Part shown: one piece after another, positions 52,819 to 62,054 of the stretch
Layout: each line of letters opens with the position of its first letter
How positions within the stretch are numbered: the first letter of the stretch is position 1
NCBI RefSeq assembly: GCF_900102815.1
Contig: NZ_FNGF01000003.1
Location: forward strand, 186,001 to 250,000
From: Glycomyces sambucus
Lineage (GTDB): Bacteria > Actinomycetota > Actinomycetes > Mycobacteriales > Micromonosporaceae
Direction: 5' to 3'
Length of the DNA stretch: 64,000 nucleotides
Program-made: the position numbers and the translations under genes
Notes under the pieces: generated by a model
Seen by the model: the letters and a program-made list of their open reading frames with translations, nothing else
Database searches by the model: none
Told to the model about the DNA's origin: nothing

Positions 52819-54119
52819 GAGCGCACCTTAGCCGCGGCTTCGGCCGCGGGTTGCAGCGCCTGTTCGATGTGTGACAGGGCTTCCTCGTCGATCGCGGCGG
52901 AGGTGAACCAGCACTCGTAGGCGCTGGGGGGCAGGTAGACGCCCTGGTCGAGCATGGCGTGGAAGAACGCGCCGTACGCGGCGGCGTCCTGGGCCTTGGC
53001 CTCCTCGAAGTTCGTCACGGGTCCTTCGGTGAAGAACACGGAGAACAGGTTCGAGGGCGCCGAGACGAAGTGGGGGACGCCGGCCTTGGCGAGGGCGGCC
53101 CCGGCCATGTCGGCGATCGCGGCGGCGGTGCGGTCGAGGGTCCGGTAGACCTCGTCGTCGCACAGGCGGAGCGTGGCGAGGCCGGCGGCGACCGCGAGCG
53201 GGTTCCCCGAGAGGGTCCCGGCCTGGTAGACGGGCCCGGCGGGGCTGATCGCCGACATGAGGTCGGCGCGGCCGCCGAACGCGGCGGCGGGCAGTCCCCC
53301 GCCCATGACCTTGCCGTACGTGTAGAGGTCGGCGGGGGCGGCGAGGCCGCCGGGGGCGACCCGGAAGCCGGTCATGACCTCGTCGGAGATGAGGAGCGCG
53401 CCGCGGGCGTGCGCGACGGCGTAGAGCTTCTCGTTGAACCCGTCGAGGGGGGCGACGGCGCCCATGTTGCCGGGGACGGCCTCGGTGATGACCGCGCCGA
53501 TCTGCCCGGGGTGGGCGGCGAACGCGGCCTCGACGGCGTTGATGTCGTTGTAGGGCACCACGATCGTGTCGGCCGCGGCGGCGGCGGGGACGCCGGGCGA
53601 GTCGGGGTGGCCGAGGGTCGCGACCCCGGAGCCGGCCTCGGCGAGGAAGTAGTCGGCGTGCCCGTGGTAGCAGCCCGCGAACTTGATGACCTTGTCGCGG
53701 CCGGTGGCGGCGCGGGCGAGGCGCACGGCGCTCATGGTGGCCTCGGTGCCGGAGGAGACGAGGCGGACCATGTCGCACGGGGTGCGGTCGACGATGAGTT
53801 CGGCGAGGTCGACCTCGGCCTCGGTGGGCGCCCCGTAGGAGGTGCCGCGGGCGGCGGCCTCGGCGAGGGCGTCGACGACGGCGGGGTGCGCGTGCCCGAG
53901 GATGAGGGGTCCCCACGAGCCGACGAGGTCGACGTACGTGTTGCCGTCGACGTCGGTCATGCGCGCGCCATGGGCCTCGGCGATGAACACCGGGGTGCCA
54001 CCGACGCCGCGGAAGGCGCGCACCGGCGAGTTCACGCCGCCGGGGATGACGCGGGCCGCCCGCTCGGCGGCGGCCTTCGAGCGGGAGCGCTCGCGCGGCT
54101 CCGGTTGCGAGTCAGTCAC
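52815..54119 (-). CDS. hemL: Glutamate-1-semialdehyde 2,1-aminomutase
   Basis: A 434-residue PLP enzyme making 5-aminolevulinate, the first tetrapyrrole precursor. N-terminal [45 protein letters not shown] and the PLP-Lys in [18 protein letters not shown] are all present. The GTG at 54119 begins at the usual N-terminus (a few residues before the [18 protein letters not shown] stretch). The frame is open upstream through the whole cyclase-ATPase gene; see that entry. It heads the chain of overlapping genes for cytochrome c maturation, which makes functional sense. Confidence 0.93.
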   Translation of the reverse strand: MTDSQPEPRERSRSKAAAERAARVIPGGVNSPVRAFRGVGGTPVFIAEAHGARMTDVDGNTYVDLVGSWGPLILGHAHPAVVDALAEAAARGTSYGAPTEAEVDLAELIVDRTPCDMVRLVSSGTEATMSAVRLARAATGRDKVIKFAGCYHGHADYFLAEAGSGVATLGHPDSPGVPAAAAADTIVVPYNDINAVEAAFAAHPGQIGAVITEAVPGNMGAVAPLDGFNEKLYAVAHARGALLISDEVMTGFRVAPGGLAAPADLYTYGKVMGGGLPAAAFGGRADLMSAISPAGPVYQAGTLSGNPLAVAAGLATLRLCDDEVYRTLDRTAAAIADMAGAALAKAGVPHFVSAPSNLFSVFFTEGPVTNFEEAKAQDAAAYGAFFHAMLDQGVYLPPSAYECWFTSAAIDEEALSHIEQALQPAAEAAAKVRS

Positions 54120-56045
54120 GGCCCCAGCATCGCACACGTCCCACCGGTCGCGCGGGAGCGGCGGCGGCGGGCGTGAACGCCGTCCCCGGGGTGGGCCCGG
54201 GGGACGGCGGCGGCCCCGTCCCCGCCGCCTCGGCCGCGCGGCGCGGGAGGCGGCGGGGGCGGGGCGTAAGGCGACCGCGCGCAGGCGCGGGGCGTCGAAC
54301 GCGACCGGGTGGACCAGGCGCTCGGCGAAGCCCGGCGCGAGCGGGGCGGGGGCCGGCTCGGGGTCCGGGCCGGCCAGGAGCCAGCGCAGCGGCGCGGGCA
54401 CCCGGTAGACGGCCTGGTCCATGGCGGGCCGCTCGATGACGACGAGCGCGGCGTCCACGAGCTCCACGAGCGCTTCGAGGCTCCCGTCCCGCTGGCGGCA
54501 CAGGTCGAGGACCTCGTCGACGCTCGCGCCGCGTTCGCGGGCGGCGAGTTCGAGCAGCACCGCGCGGGCCGGGCCCGAGATCGCGGCCACGGCCTCGTCG
54601 ATGGCCTCCCGGAAGCGCCCGCCCGCGTCGAGGACGGCGACCGGGTCGTCGCGCAGGCGCCGCAGCGCCGCCTGCGGGGAGGCGAGCGCGACGAGGTCGG
54701 CGAGGGCCAGCAGCGCGGGCGGGAAGTTCTCGACCGCCGCGGCCAGGCCGCGGCAGTCGGCCGCGGTCCACGGCGCCCCGCGGTCCTCGCAGAACCCGGC
54801 GAGCAGCTTCGCGCCGACGCCCCCCGCGGGCAGGTCCAGGGCCCGCTTGGCGGCGCCGGGCAGGTCAAGGGGCCGGCGGCCGACGGCGAGGAGGTGCAGT
54901 TCGGGGCAGGACTCCAGGAGCACCAGGAGCTCGTTGCGGCGCTCGGCGCCGAGCTGGTCGGTGCCGTCGACGACCAGGAGCGCGCGGCGGTCCCGGAAGT
55001 GGTCGATGACGGTGCGGATCGGCGCGCGCAGCGGCTCCGAGCGCAGGTCCAGGGCGTCGAGGAGGGCCCGGCCGAGGTCGGGCCCGGCCTCGGAGTACCA
55101 GACGCCGTGCTCGTAGCAGGACAGGCGCTTGCGCGCCCACGCCTTCGCGAACGTGGTCTTCCCGCAGCCGGGGAGGCCGCTGAGGGTGACCATGCGGCTG
55201 ACGGCGAAGGCCCGGTCCAGTTCGCGCGCGTCCTCGGGCCGCTCCACCGGCGGCTTCAGGGCGGTCGGGAGGTTGTGGCGGCGCGGGCGCACCCGCGGCG
55301 GCGGGAAGTCGTCCGGAAGGCCGGGGGCGGTGAGCTGGACCAGTTCGGTGGCGCCGGGCAGGCCCCGCAGTTCGAAGTCGCCCAGGCGGCGGCGCCGGTC
55401 CGGCGCCAGCCCCGCGGCGGCGGCGCACTCGGCCGAGGCCAGGACCTGGTCGCCGTGGGCGGCCGAGCAGATGCGGGCGGTCCGGTGCACCTCAGGCGTC
55501 GCGTACCCGCCGGCGGAGGGCCACGCCTCCCCGGTGTGCAGTCCCATGCGGACGGGCGGGCGCAGCGGGGCGCCGTCCTCCTCGGGCCAGCTCGCGCCCC
55601 GCAGGGCCTCCTGTATCCCGACGGCGGCGGCGCAGGCGTCCGCCGCGTCGTGGAACGCCACGAAGAACGAGTCGCCCTCGGTGTCGACCTCCACCCCGCC
55701 GTGCGCGGCCAGGACCTCGCGGACCAGGGCGCGGTGGCGGTGGAGGACCACCCGGTAGCGCTCGGCGCCGAGCCCGGAGGCCAGGCGCGTGGAGCCCTCG
55801 ATGTCGGTGAACAAGAACGTCACGTCGCCGGCGGGCAGCAGGGCCCGGCGCGCTCCGGCGGGGCCGTCGCCGCCGCCGGGGACCGCCGCTCCTCCGGCCA
55901 CATCGGACGGATTCCGGTATTCCGATGTCTCATTCCCGAGCGTCCCGAATCCCGGTCCCCCCGGCGGCTCCAGCGGGTCCGGCCCTTCGAGCGCGAGCAG
56001 GGAAGGGGAGGTCAGTGCGGCGTGCGATGCCGTTGTCGTATCCAC
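54112..56045 (-). CDS. Class III nucleotide cyclase domain fused to a STAND-type ATPase; 3' end ambiguous
   Basis: The frame from the GTG at 56045 encodes a class III cyclase domain (about 75-235: [14 protein letters not shown] with the metal Asp, [28 protein letters not shown]) and an NB-ARC-like ATPase (P-loop [19 protein letters not shown]). It has no stop before hemL; strictly read it continues in frame to 52815, a 1076-residue fusion. Between about 54225 and 54270 the GC3 pattern moves to another frame, which would give [16 protein letters not shown] and stop at 54114-54112, overlapping the hemL start by eight bases. A one-base indel in the G/C run there is the simpler reading, and I used that end. 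The cyclase may signal or merely sense nucleotides. Confidence 0.7.
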
Positions 56046-56494
56046 GTGTCGGTCAACTTTCGTTCAGCCCCCGTATGCCGGGCTGTGGCGCGCTGGTGCG
56101 CGGGCACAATTGCCCAGCGGCCTCACAGTGTCACCCCCATCTCAGTCGGTTACCTGCCGTGATGGGAACTGGCACTCCGCATGGCCGTGGCTCTCCTGCC
56201 CTTGCGCGGACGTGAGGCGTTCTCGACGCGGGTTTGCTCGTGGCAACCACCGATCCGTTATAGGGAACGATCCGAGCGCCCGCTGGTGGCGGGCAGCGGA
56301 GAGAATTGTTCCCCCTCAGGCGTTGCCCGCGGGAACGAAACTAGGGAATACTCGCATTCATCCCGGTCCCCCACGGGGCCGCGCACCCGCCGGCACCCGG
56401 GTGCATACTGGGCGCTCCGGCGCGGCGGGCCCCGTCCGCGCGCCTCCCGCCCCCCGATCGGACCGCCGCGATCGAGAAAGGACGACCCGCTCCC
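56046..56494. other. Divergent intergenic region, no gene seen
   Basis: The 449 bases lie between the cyclase gene (minus) and the transglycosylase gene (plus). I see short inverted repeats, such as the 12-base palindrome gcacccgggtgc near 56393, but no riboswitch that I can defend and no clear promoter pair. AAAGGA lies 14 bases before the GTG at 56495. Confidence 0.35.
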
Positions 56495-57367
56495 GTGCAG
56501 CACCTCCGCCGCATCGCACTCCTCCCCTGGCGCGCCCTCAAGGCCGCCGGCAGGGGCGCGCGCGCCGCCGCCCGCGCCACCGGCAGGGGCGTCCGCGCCG
56601 CCGCCCGCGGACTGCGGGCCCCGGCGGGCCGGCTCGGCGTCCAGGCGACGCTGACGGTCCTCGCGGTCGCCGGAGCGCTCGCCGCGGGATGGTTCGTCGT
56701 CCCCGGCGCCGGGCCCGCCTGGTCGTTCGGCACCGAGCCCTCCCCCGAACCCGAGGAGGCCCCCCTCGTCCTCGCCCCCGAGGACGCCCCCGACGCCGGC
56801 CGCCCCGCCGAGACCGACCCGATCGAGGAGGTCGGCACCGCCTCCCCCGGCGACGACGCCACCACGCCCGCCGGCGCCACCGACCTCGACTCGTGGGCCC
56901 AGGGCCTCGCGCCCCTCGGCATCCCCGAGCGGGCCCTCGTCGCCTACGGGCGCGCCGAGCTCGTCTCCGCCGTCGAGAACCCCGGCTGCCACCTCTCCTG
57001 GACCACCCTCGCCGGCATCGGCGCCACCGAGACCACCCACGGCACCACCAACGGGAACCGGATCCAGGCCGACGGCACCACCGTCACGCCCATCCGCGGC
57101 TCCGGCTACGACGAGATGGGCCCCATGCAGTTCCTCCCCAGCACATGGGAGGCGTGGAAGGCCGACGGCGACAAGGACGGCCTGTTCAACCCCGACGACA
57201 TCGACGACGCCGTCACCGCCGCCGCGAACTACCTGTGCCACGGCGGCCGCGACCTGACCACCCCGGCCGGCTGGCAGGCCGCCGTCCACTCCTACAACCC
57301 CAGGGACGACTACGTGCAGAAGGTGTTCGACCGCGCCGACCAGTACGGCAGGGCCAGCACCGCCTGA
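56495..57367 (+). CDS. Membrane-anchored lytic transglycosylase
   Basis: A 290-residue protein. A basic Arg/Ala-rich N-terminus of about 47 residues leads to one membrane helix (about 50-72), an acidic Pro-rich spacer, and an MltB-like transglycosylase domain from about 125: LAGIGATETTHG with the probable catalytic Glu, GYDEMGPMQFLPSTWEAW, DDIDDAVTAAANYLCHGG and a closing SYNPRDDYVQKV. It cleaves the glycan strands of peptidoglycan outside the membrane. It is monocistronic or coupled loosely to the acetyltransferase 71 bases on. Confidence 0.85.
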   Translation: MQHLRRIALLPWRALKAAGRGARAAARATGRGVRAAARGLRAPAGRLGVQATLTVLAVAGALAAGWFVVPGAGPAWSFGTEPSPEPEEAPLVLAPEDAPDAGRPAETDPIEEVGTASPGDDATTPAGATDLDSWAQGLAPLGIPERALVAYGRAELVSAVENPGCHLSWTTLAGIGATETTHGTTNGNRIQADGTTVTPIRGSGYDEMGPMQFLPSTWEAWKADGDKDGLFNPDDIDDAVTAAANYLCHGGRDLTTPAGWQAAVHSYNPRDDYVQKVFDRADQYGRASTA

Positions 57368-57438
57368 CAGGGGCCCCGATCGCTGCAATCCGTGAGCCGG
57401 GGGTTCCGTTCGGTGACGATTTCGGGTAAGGATAAGAG

Positions 57439-58464
57439 ATGCCCCTGAAGCAGCTCGCTCCCGGCGAGATGACGGACGACGACCTCCGCGACTGGTGCTC
57501 GGTGCTCAACGACATGACCGCCGCCGACATGCCCGCCGAGCCGCGCTGGCGCACCGACGCGCTGCGCGAGTACCTCACTGCGACCCTCCCCGAGGACGAC
57601 CGGTACCTGTTCCTCGACCGCGACGCCGACGGCGACCTGGTCGGCCACGCGAGCCTCATTGTGTTCGGCGGCGAGCAGTCCGGCACCGGGGTCGTCGAGA
57701 TGTCGACCCGGCCCTCGGCGCGCGGCAAGGGCGTCGGCACGCGGCTGCTGCGCGCCGTCGCCGAGTGCGCCAAGGCCGGCGGCTGCCGGACCCTCTCGGT
57801 CGAGGTCATCGCCACCACGCCCGCCGTCGGCTTCTACGACCGGCACGGGTTCGCGCGCTCCACCGTGGAGCAGCGGCACCTGCTGCGGTGGTCGGACATC
57901 GACTGGGAGAAGATCGAGCGCGCCGCCGGGCGCCTCGCCGCCGGGTACCGGCTCGAATACCACGCCGGGGGCGTCCCCGACCGGCTCATGGACTCCTACG
58001 CCGACGTCAAGGCGAACCTGCGCTCCGCGCCCGGGAACGTCGCGTTCGTGCCCGAGTGGCGCGGCTCGGCCTACGCCCCGGCCCTGCGCGACTCCTTCCA
58101 GACCCTCGCCAGCCGCGGCATGCGCTCGCACATCGCCGTGGCCGTCTCCGAGCCGTACGGGAACGTCGTCGGCCTCACCGAGCTCGTCGTCTCCGCGCAG
58201 CGGCCCACCCGCGCCGACCAGTACGACACCGTCGTCGCGCCCGCGCACCGCTCCTACGGCCTCGCCATGACCATGAAGGCCCGGCTCCTCACCGAGCTGC
58301 GCCGCGCCGAACCGCAGCTCGTCGACGTCCAGACCTGGACCCTCGACACCGCCGACGACGTCCGCTGGATCAACGGCGAGCTCGGCTTCGTCCACGACGT
58401 CGACTGGTACGACTACGAGGCGGACGTCGACAAGCTCCTCGCCCGCCTCTCCCGACCCTCCTGA
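57439..58464 (+). CDS. Double GNAT-fold N-acetyltransferase
   Basis: A 341-residue protein with two GNAT domains. The first (about 1-160) has the acetyl-CoA loop RPSARGKGVGTRLL and FYDRHGF; the second (about 165-335) has VVAPAHRSYGLAMTMKA and INGELGF. The two-domain layout recalls mycothiol synthase (MshD), but the sequence lacks features that would let me name it. It acetylates an unknown amine. The ATG at 57439 has AAGGA upstream. Confidence 0.85.
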   Translation: MPLKQLAPGEMTDDDLRDWCSVLNDMTAADMPAEPRWRTDALREYLTATLPEDDRYLFLDRDADGDLVGHASLIVFGGEQSGTGVVEMSTRPSARGKGVGTRLLRAVAECAKAGGCRTLSVEVIATTPAVGFYDRHGFARSTVEQRHLLRWSDIDWEKIERAAGRLAAGYRLEYHAGGVPDRLMDSYADVKANLRSAPGNVAFVPEWRGSAYAPALRDSFQTLASRGMRSHIAVAVSEPYGNVVGLTELVVSAQRPTRADQYDTVVAPAHRSYGLAMTMKARLLTELRRAEPQLVDVQTWTLDTADDVRWINGELGFVHDVDWYDYEADVDKLLARLSRPS

Positions 58465-58522
58465 CGCGGGCGCGGTCCGCCGGGGCCGCAACCGTTTGCG
58501 AAACCTCCCTACACTGAGGGTC

Positions 58523-60334
58523 ATGCACCCCCGGCAGGCCAGGTTCGAGGACGCGCGCCCCGACCGGCGCGTGATCGTCGTGGGCGACAACGGACTCACC
58601 CTCAGGTTCATCAGGAACCTCATCGACAACTTCGCGTTCCGCGTCATCGCCGTCATCCCCGCCGGTCCCGGGGGCCAGCGCTCCGAGCTGCGCCGCGCCG
58701 CCCGCGCGCACGACCGCCTCTCGGTCCTGGAGGTCCAGCAGACCGACGCCGACAGCGTCGCCGCCGCCATCCGCGAGGCCGGGCTCACCGACGCGTACGC
58801 CGTGGCCCTCATGGACCAGAACGACGTCGGGAACCTCCACCTCGCCCTCAAGATCCGCGAGATGTCGCACTACCTGGGCGACGAGACCCTGCCGCGCCTG
58901 GTCATCCGCATGTACAACCGCGGCCTGCGCGACCACATGCAGAAGCTGCTGGGCGACGACGGCGTCTTCGTCAAGTCCGACGCCGACATGGTCGCCCGCA
59001 CCTACGCGGCCGCGGCACTGGAGCAGATCCCGCCGGGCGACATCGACATCTGGGACCGGCGCCTGTACCTCGCCCGCGCGGCCGACCCGCGCGCCCAGGC
59101 GCAGTGGGTCGTCGCCACCGGCAACGAGTTCGGGGTCGACATGATCCCCGACGACGCCGACGAGGCGGTCCGGCTCCTGTGCCTCGAACCCGTGGCCGCC
59201 CGCCGCTGGGTGCGCCCGATGTGGGAGGCGGTGGCGCAGTGGTCGCGGCAGTGGCTCCACACGCTGCGGCGCACGTTCAGCAAGGGCCTGTGGATGGCCG
59301 CGGCGGTGCTCATGGCGGTCATGCTCGGCGGCATGACGACGCTTCTCACCGTCGACAGCCTCAACGGCAGCCGCAAAGTGGACGGGGACTTCTGGGACGC
59401 GCTGTACATGCTCGCGATGATGGCCGCCGGGGGCGCCGACCCCGACACCACCGACCACTGGGAGCTGCGGCTCACCCACGTGGTCGTGGTGGTCTCGGGC
59501 GCGCTGCTCATCCCGGTCGTCACCGGTGCGATCGTGCAGGCCGTCGTCGAGCGCCGGTACGCGCTCGCCGAGGGGCGGATGGTCCGGGCGGTGCGCGACC
59601 ACGTCATCGTCGTCGGCCTTGGCAACATGGGGACCCGCGTCGTGGAGACGCTGCGGGACCGGCGCATCCCGGTCGTGGCGATCGAGAAGGACCGCGACGC
59701 GATCGGCGTGCGCGCGGCCCGCGCCGCGGGCGCCCAGGTGCTCCTGGGCGACGCGAGCCGCCCCGAGACGCTCCAGGAGGCCGAGGTCAAGTACTCGCGG
59801 TCGCTGGTGGCCATGGCGAAGCAGGACTCCGCGAACCTGGAGACGGCCCTGTCCGGGCTCGAGTGCAAGCCGGACCTGCGGACGGTCATGCGGATCTACA
59901 ACCCCGAGTTCGCGTCCCTGATCCGCCGCAACCTGAACAAGAACCGGTCGCTCCACGAGGCGTCCCAGCACTCCTCGTACAGCGCGCCGCAGGTCGCGGC
60001 GGGCTCGTTCGCGCGCGAGCTCACCGACGACGAGATCCTGGAGACCATCCCCGTGCGCGGGCAGATCGCGTACATCGCCGAGGTGACGGTGGAGGAGGAC
60101 GCGTGGCTCGACGACGTCCCCGCCCACAAGGCGAGCGTGCCCGGCTCGCACCGGCTCCTCGCGGTCAAGCGCTCCAGCGGCGGCGTGCGCTGGAACCCCG
60201 ACGCGGCCTTCCGGATCACGCACGGGGACACGCTGCTGGTCCTGGTGACCCGCAAGGGCCTCAACGAGGTCCGCGAGTACTGCCAGCGCGCGGCCCCGAC
60301 CGCGGGCGGACGCAGGCGGCCGGACTTCGCGTAG
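58523..60334 (+). CDS. RCK (TrkA-N)-gated membrane protein, CASTOR/POLLUX-like ion channel
   Basis: A 603-residue protein. An N-terminal Rossmann RCK domain (VIVVGDNGLTLRFIRNL, about 16-160) leads to two membrane helices (about 256-278 and 312-340) with a loop between them, and a second RCK domain (VIVVGLGNMGTRVVETL, about 360) with a TrkA-C-like end (HGDTLLVLVTRKG). This is the plan of nucleotide-gated cation channels. The loop between helices reads YMLAMMAAGGADPD and has no TVGYG potassium filter, so ion selectivity is open. The ATG at 58523 is the best start. Confidence 0.82.
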   Translation: MHPRQARFEDARPDRRVIVVGDNGLTLRFIRNLIDNFAFRVIAVIPAGPGGQRSELRRAARAHDRLSVLEVQQTDADSVAAAIREAGLTDAYAVALMDQNDVGNLHLALKIREMSHYLGDETLPRLVIRMYNRGLRDHMQKLLGDDGVFVKSDADMVARTYAAAALEQIPPGDIDIWDRRLYLARAADPRAQAQWVVATGNEFGVDMIPDDADEAVRLLCLEPVAARRWVRPMWEAVAQWSRQWLHTLRRTFSKGLWMAAAVLMAVMLGGMTTLLTVDSLNGSRKVDGDFWDALYMLAMMAAGGADPDTTDHWELRLTHVVVVVSGALLIPVVTGAIVQAVVERRYALAEGRMVRAVRDHVIVVGLGNMGTRVVETLRDRRIPVVAIEKDRDAIGVRAARAAGAQVLLGDASRPETLQEAEVKYSRSLVAMAKQDSANLETALSGLECKPDLRTVMRIYNPEFASLIRRNLNKNRSLHEASQHSSYSAPQVAAGSFARELTDDEILETIPVRGQIAYIAEVTVEEDAWLDDVPAHKASVPGSHRLLAVKRSSGGVRWNPDAAFRITHGDTLLVLVTRKGLNEVREYCQRAAPTAGGRRRPDFA

Positions 60335-60450
60335 CGGAGCGCCGGGGCGAGATGTTCGGCGGAGGCTCTGCGGTGTGCGGCGAGGGGGATCCCCGCCGAC
60401 CGGCCCGCTCCCAGGCTGTCACCGGCCCGCGGTCGCCGTCACGGCGCAAG

Positions 60451-60605
60451 CGGAGCGCAGGTGGAGTGTGCGACCCTCGCTCCGGCCTTCCAGGCTCCGC
60501 CGCGGAGCAGGAGAGCGCACGTGGAGTGTGTGACCCTCGCTCCGGCCCGCCCGGCTCTGCCGCAGAGTGAGAAGAGTGCATGTGGAGTGTGACGCTCGCC
60601 GGTCC
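60451..60605 (+). repeat. Tandem repeat, unit 60-61 bases, 2.5 copies
   Basis: Units begin at about 60451, 60512 and 60573; the shared segment gtggagtgtg lies at 60461, 60521 and, one base shorter, at 60582. Each of the two full units has a hairpin (60494-60508 and 60554-60568: 6-bp stem, loop CCG). One stem pair changes from C-G (60498/60504) to T-A (60558/60564), a compensatory change. It occupies the gap between the channel gene and the protease gene; no gene is supported there. Confidence 0.75.
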
Positions 60606-60679
60606 GCGTGACGGTGCGCAACTTCCGGGCCGCTCACTCGTTTCAACCGTGGAGACATCTCTCACGGAAGGGGCCGGCA

Positions 60680-61927
60680 GTGGCGGCGAGCGAGCGGAGA
60701 CCGCGGGCGGAGCACGGGACCAGGGACCGGAAGCGCCGCAAGGCCGTCCTGGCGGCGACCGCCGGGGCACTGGCCCTGGGCGGTGCGGCGGTGGTGGTCC
60801 CCACGGCGTTCGCCGACGACCCGGTGACCGAGGCCCTCGCGGGCGCCGCCGAGCTCCTGCCGGTGGACGACGACCTGCTGGGCCTCGTCGACGTCGGGGA
60901 GGTCAAGGAGCTCACCGAGTCGCTGACGTACGCGGACGGGGAGGACGCGGTCACCGTGTCGGAGCCCGACGCCGGGTACGTCAAGGTCCACTTCGAGCGG
61001 ATGCTGCTCGACGCCGGTGACTACGTGACCGTCGCGAACCCCGAAGGGACCGAGTCGTACCGGTACGAGGAGTCGATGGTCGACCAGTGGGCGACCTCGA
61101 TCAGCGGCGACACCGCGGTCGTGGAGCTGCACCGGGCCGAGTCCGGCGCGGCCTCCGACGCGCTGGGGGTCCTCATCGACCGGGCCGCGTACGGCTTCGC
61201 GGCCGACGTGGTCGACGCGCTGGTGGCCGACAAGGCCGACCAGGCGCGTCCCGAGGAGTCGGTCTGCTCGGGCGACGAGAAGCGGCCCTCGGCCTGCTAC
61301 CGGACCTCGTACCCGGAGGTCGTGGAGCACGCGGACCCGGTGGCACGGCTGCTCATCGACGGGACCGTGCTGTGCACGGCGTTCCGGGTGGGCGAGTCGA
61401 ACCGGCTGCTGACGAACCACCACTGCTTCACCGAGACGTGGGAGGCGAAGCAGACCGAGGTGTGGTTCGGCTACGACTGCGTCGCGTGCGGGGCCGACAC
61501 GGCGAACATCCCGGTGAAGGTCGCGGGCCAGCAGGTCCTGAAGACCTCGAAGCCCTTGGACTACACGCTGTTCACGGTGGAGGACTTCTCGCGGATCGAC
61601 CAGTTCGGGTACCTGGAGCTGTCCGACCGCGCGGCGAAGGCGGGCGAGGCGATCTACATCCCGCAGCACCCGGCCGGGCGGCCCACGGAGATCGCGATGG
61701 AGTCGGCCGTGGACGGCGGCAACTGCGTGGTCAAGAACGCCGTCTACGACGGCTACGTGCCCGGCAGCGACGTCTCGTACTACTGCGACACCGAGTTCGG
61801 GTCCTCCGGCTCCCCGGTGATCTCCCGCGACACCCATGAAGTGCTCGCCCTGCACCACTTCGGCGGCTGCCCGAACTCCGGCGTCAACGCCCAGCTGATC
61901 CGAGCCGAGATCGGCAACCTGATCTAG
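60680..61927 (+). CDS. Secreted trypsin/V8-like serine protease
   Basis: A 415-residue exported protein. A basic N-terminus, hydrophobic segment KAVLAATAGALALGGAAVVV and AxA site (PTAFADD, about 51) give a signal peptide. A propeptide-like region to about 200 precedes a chymotrypsin-fold domain. The triad is visible as His in LLTNHHCF, Asp in KPLDYTLFTVED, and Ser in GSSGSPV. Cys pairs (CSGDEKRPSAC, CVACG, NCVV, YYC) suggest disulphides. The GTG at 60680 has GGAAGGGG seven bases upstream; the frame extends back to 60608, but without a ribosome site. Substrate unknown. Confidence 0.88.
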   Translation: MAASERRPRAEHGTRDRKRRKAVLAATAGALALGGAAVVVPTAFADDPVTEALAGAAELLPVDDDLLGLVDVGEVKELTESLTYADGEDAVTVSEPDAGYVKVHFERMLLDAGDYVTVANPEGTESYRYEESMVDQWATSISGDTAVVELHRAESGAASDALGVLIDRAAYGFAADVVDALVADKADQARPEESVCSGDEKRPSACYRTSYPEVVEHADPVARLLIDGTVLCTAFRVGESNRLLTNHHCFTETWEAKQTEVWFGYDCVACGADTANIPVKVAGQQVLKTSKPLDYTLFTVEDFSRIDQFGYLELSDRAAKAGEAIYIPQHPAGRPTEIAMESAVDGGNCVVKNAVYDGYVPGSDVSYYCDTEFGSSGSPVISRDTHEVLALHHFGGCPNSGVNAQLIRAEIGNLI

Positions 61928-61954
61928 AGCCCCGCCCCAGGGACTCGCGGAAAA

Positions 61955-61992
61955 CGGCGGCGGCGCAGACCAGAAGGTCTGCACCGCCGCCG
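61955..61992. terminator. Bidirectional terminator between protease gene and mqnC
   Basis: A 17-bp stem (61955-61971 with 61976-61992, one G-U pair) with loop AGAA separates two convergent genes. Confidence 0.85.
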
Positions 61993-62054
61993 ATGTCGTA
62001 CCCACCGGGCACTGTTGACAACGGACCCGCCGCGCCCTGCCGCGCGGCCCTGCC

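Noticed and set aside
56046-56494. Cyclic di-AMP (ydaO-type) riboswitch before the transglycosylase gene.
   Set aside because: Such switches precede wall hydrolase genes in actinobacteria, but I could not find the conserved core segments in order.
60261-60770. Minus-strand frame with a repeated EPGxPERGSHTP peptide.
   Set aside because: It is the translation of the 60-base tandem repeat, lacks a ribosome site and overlaps the start of the protease gene.
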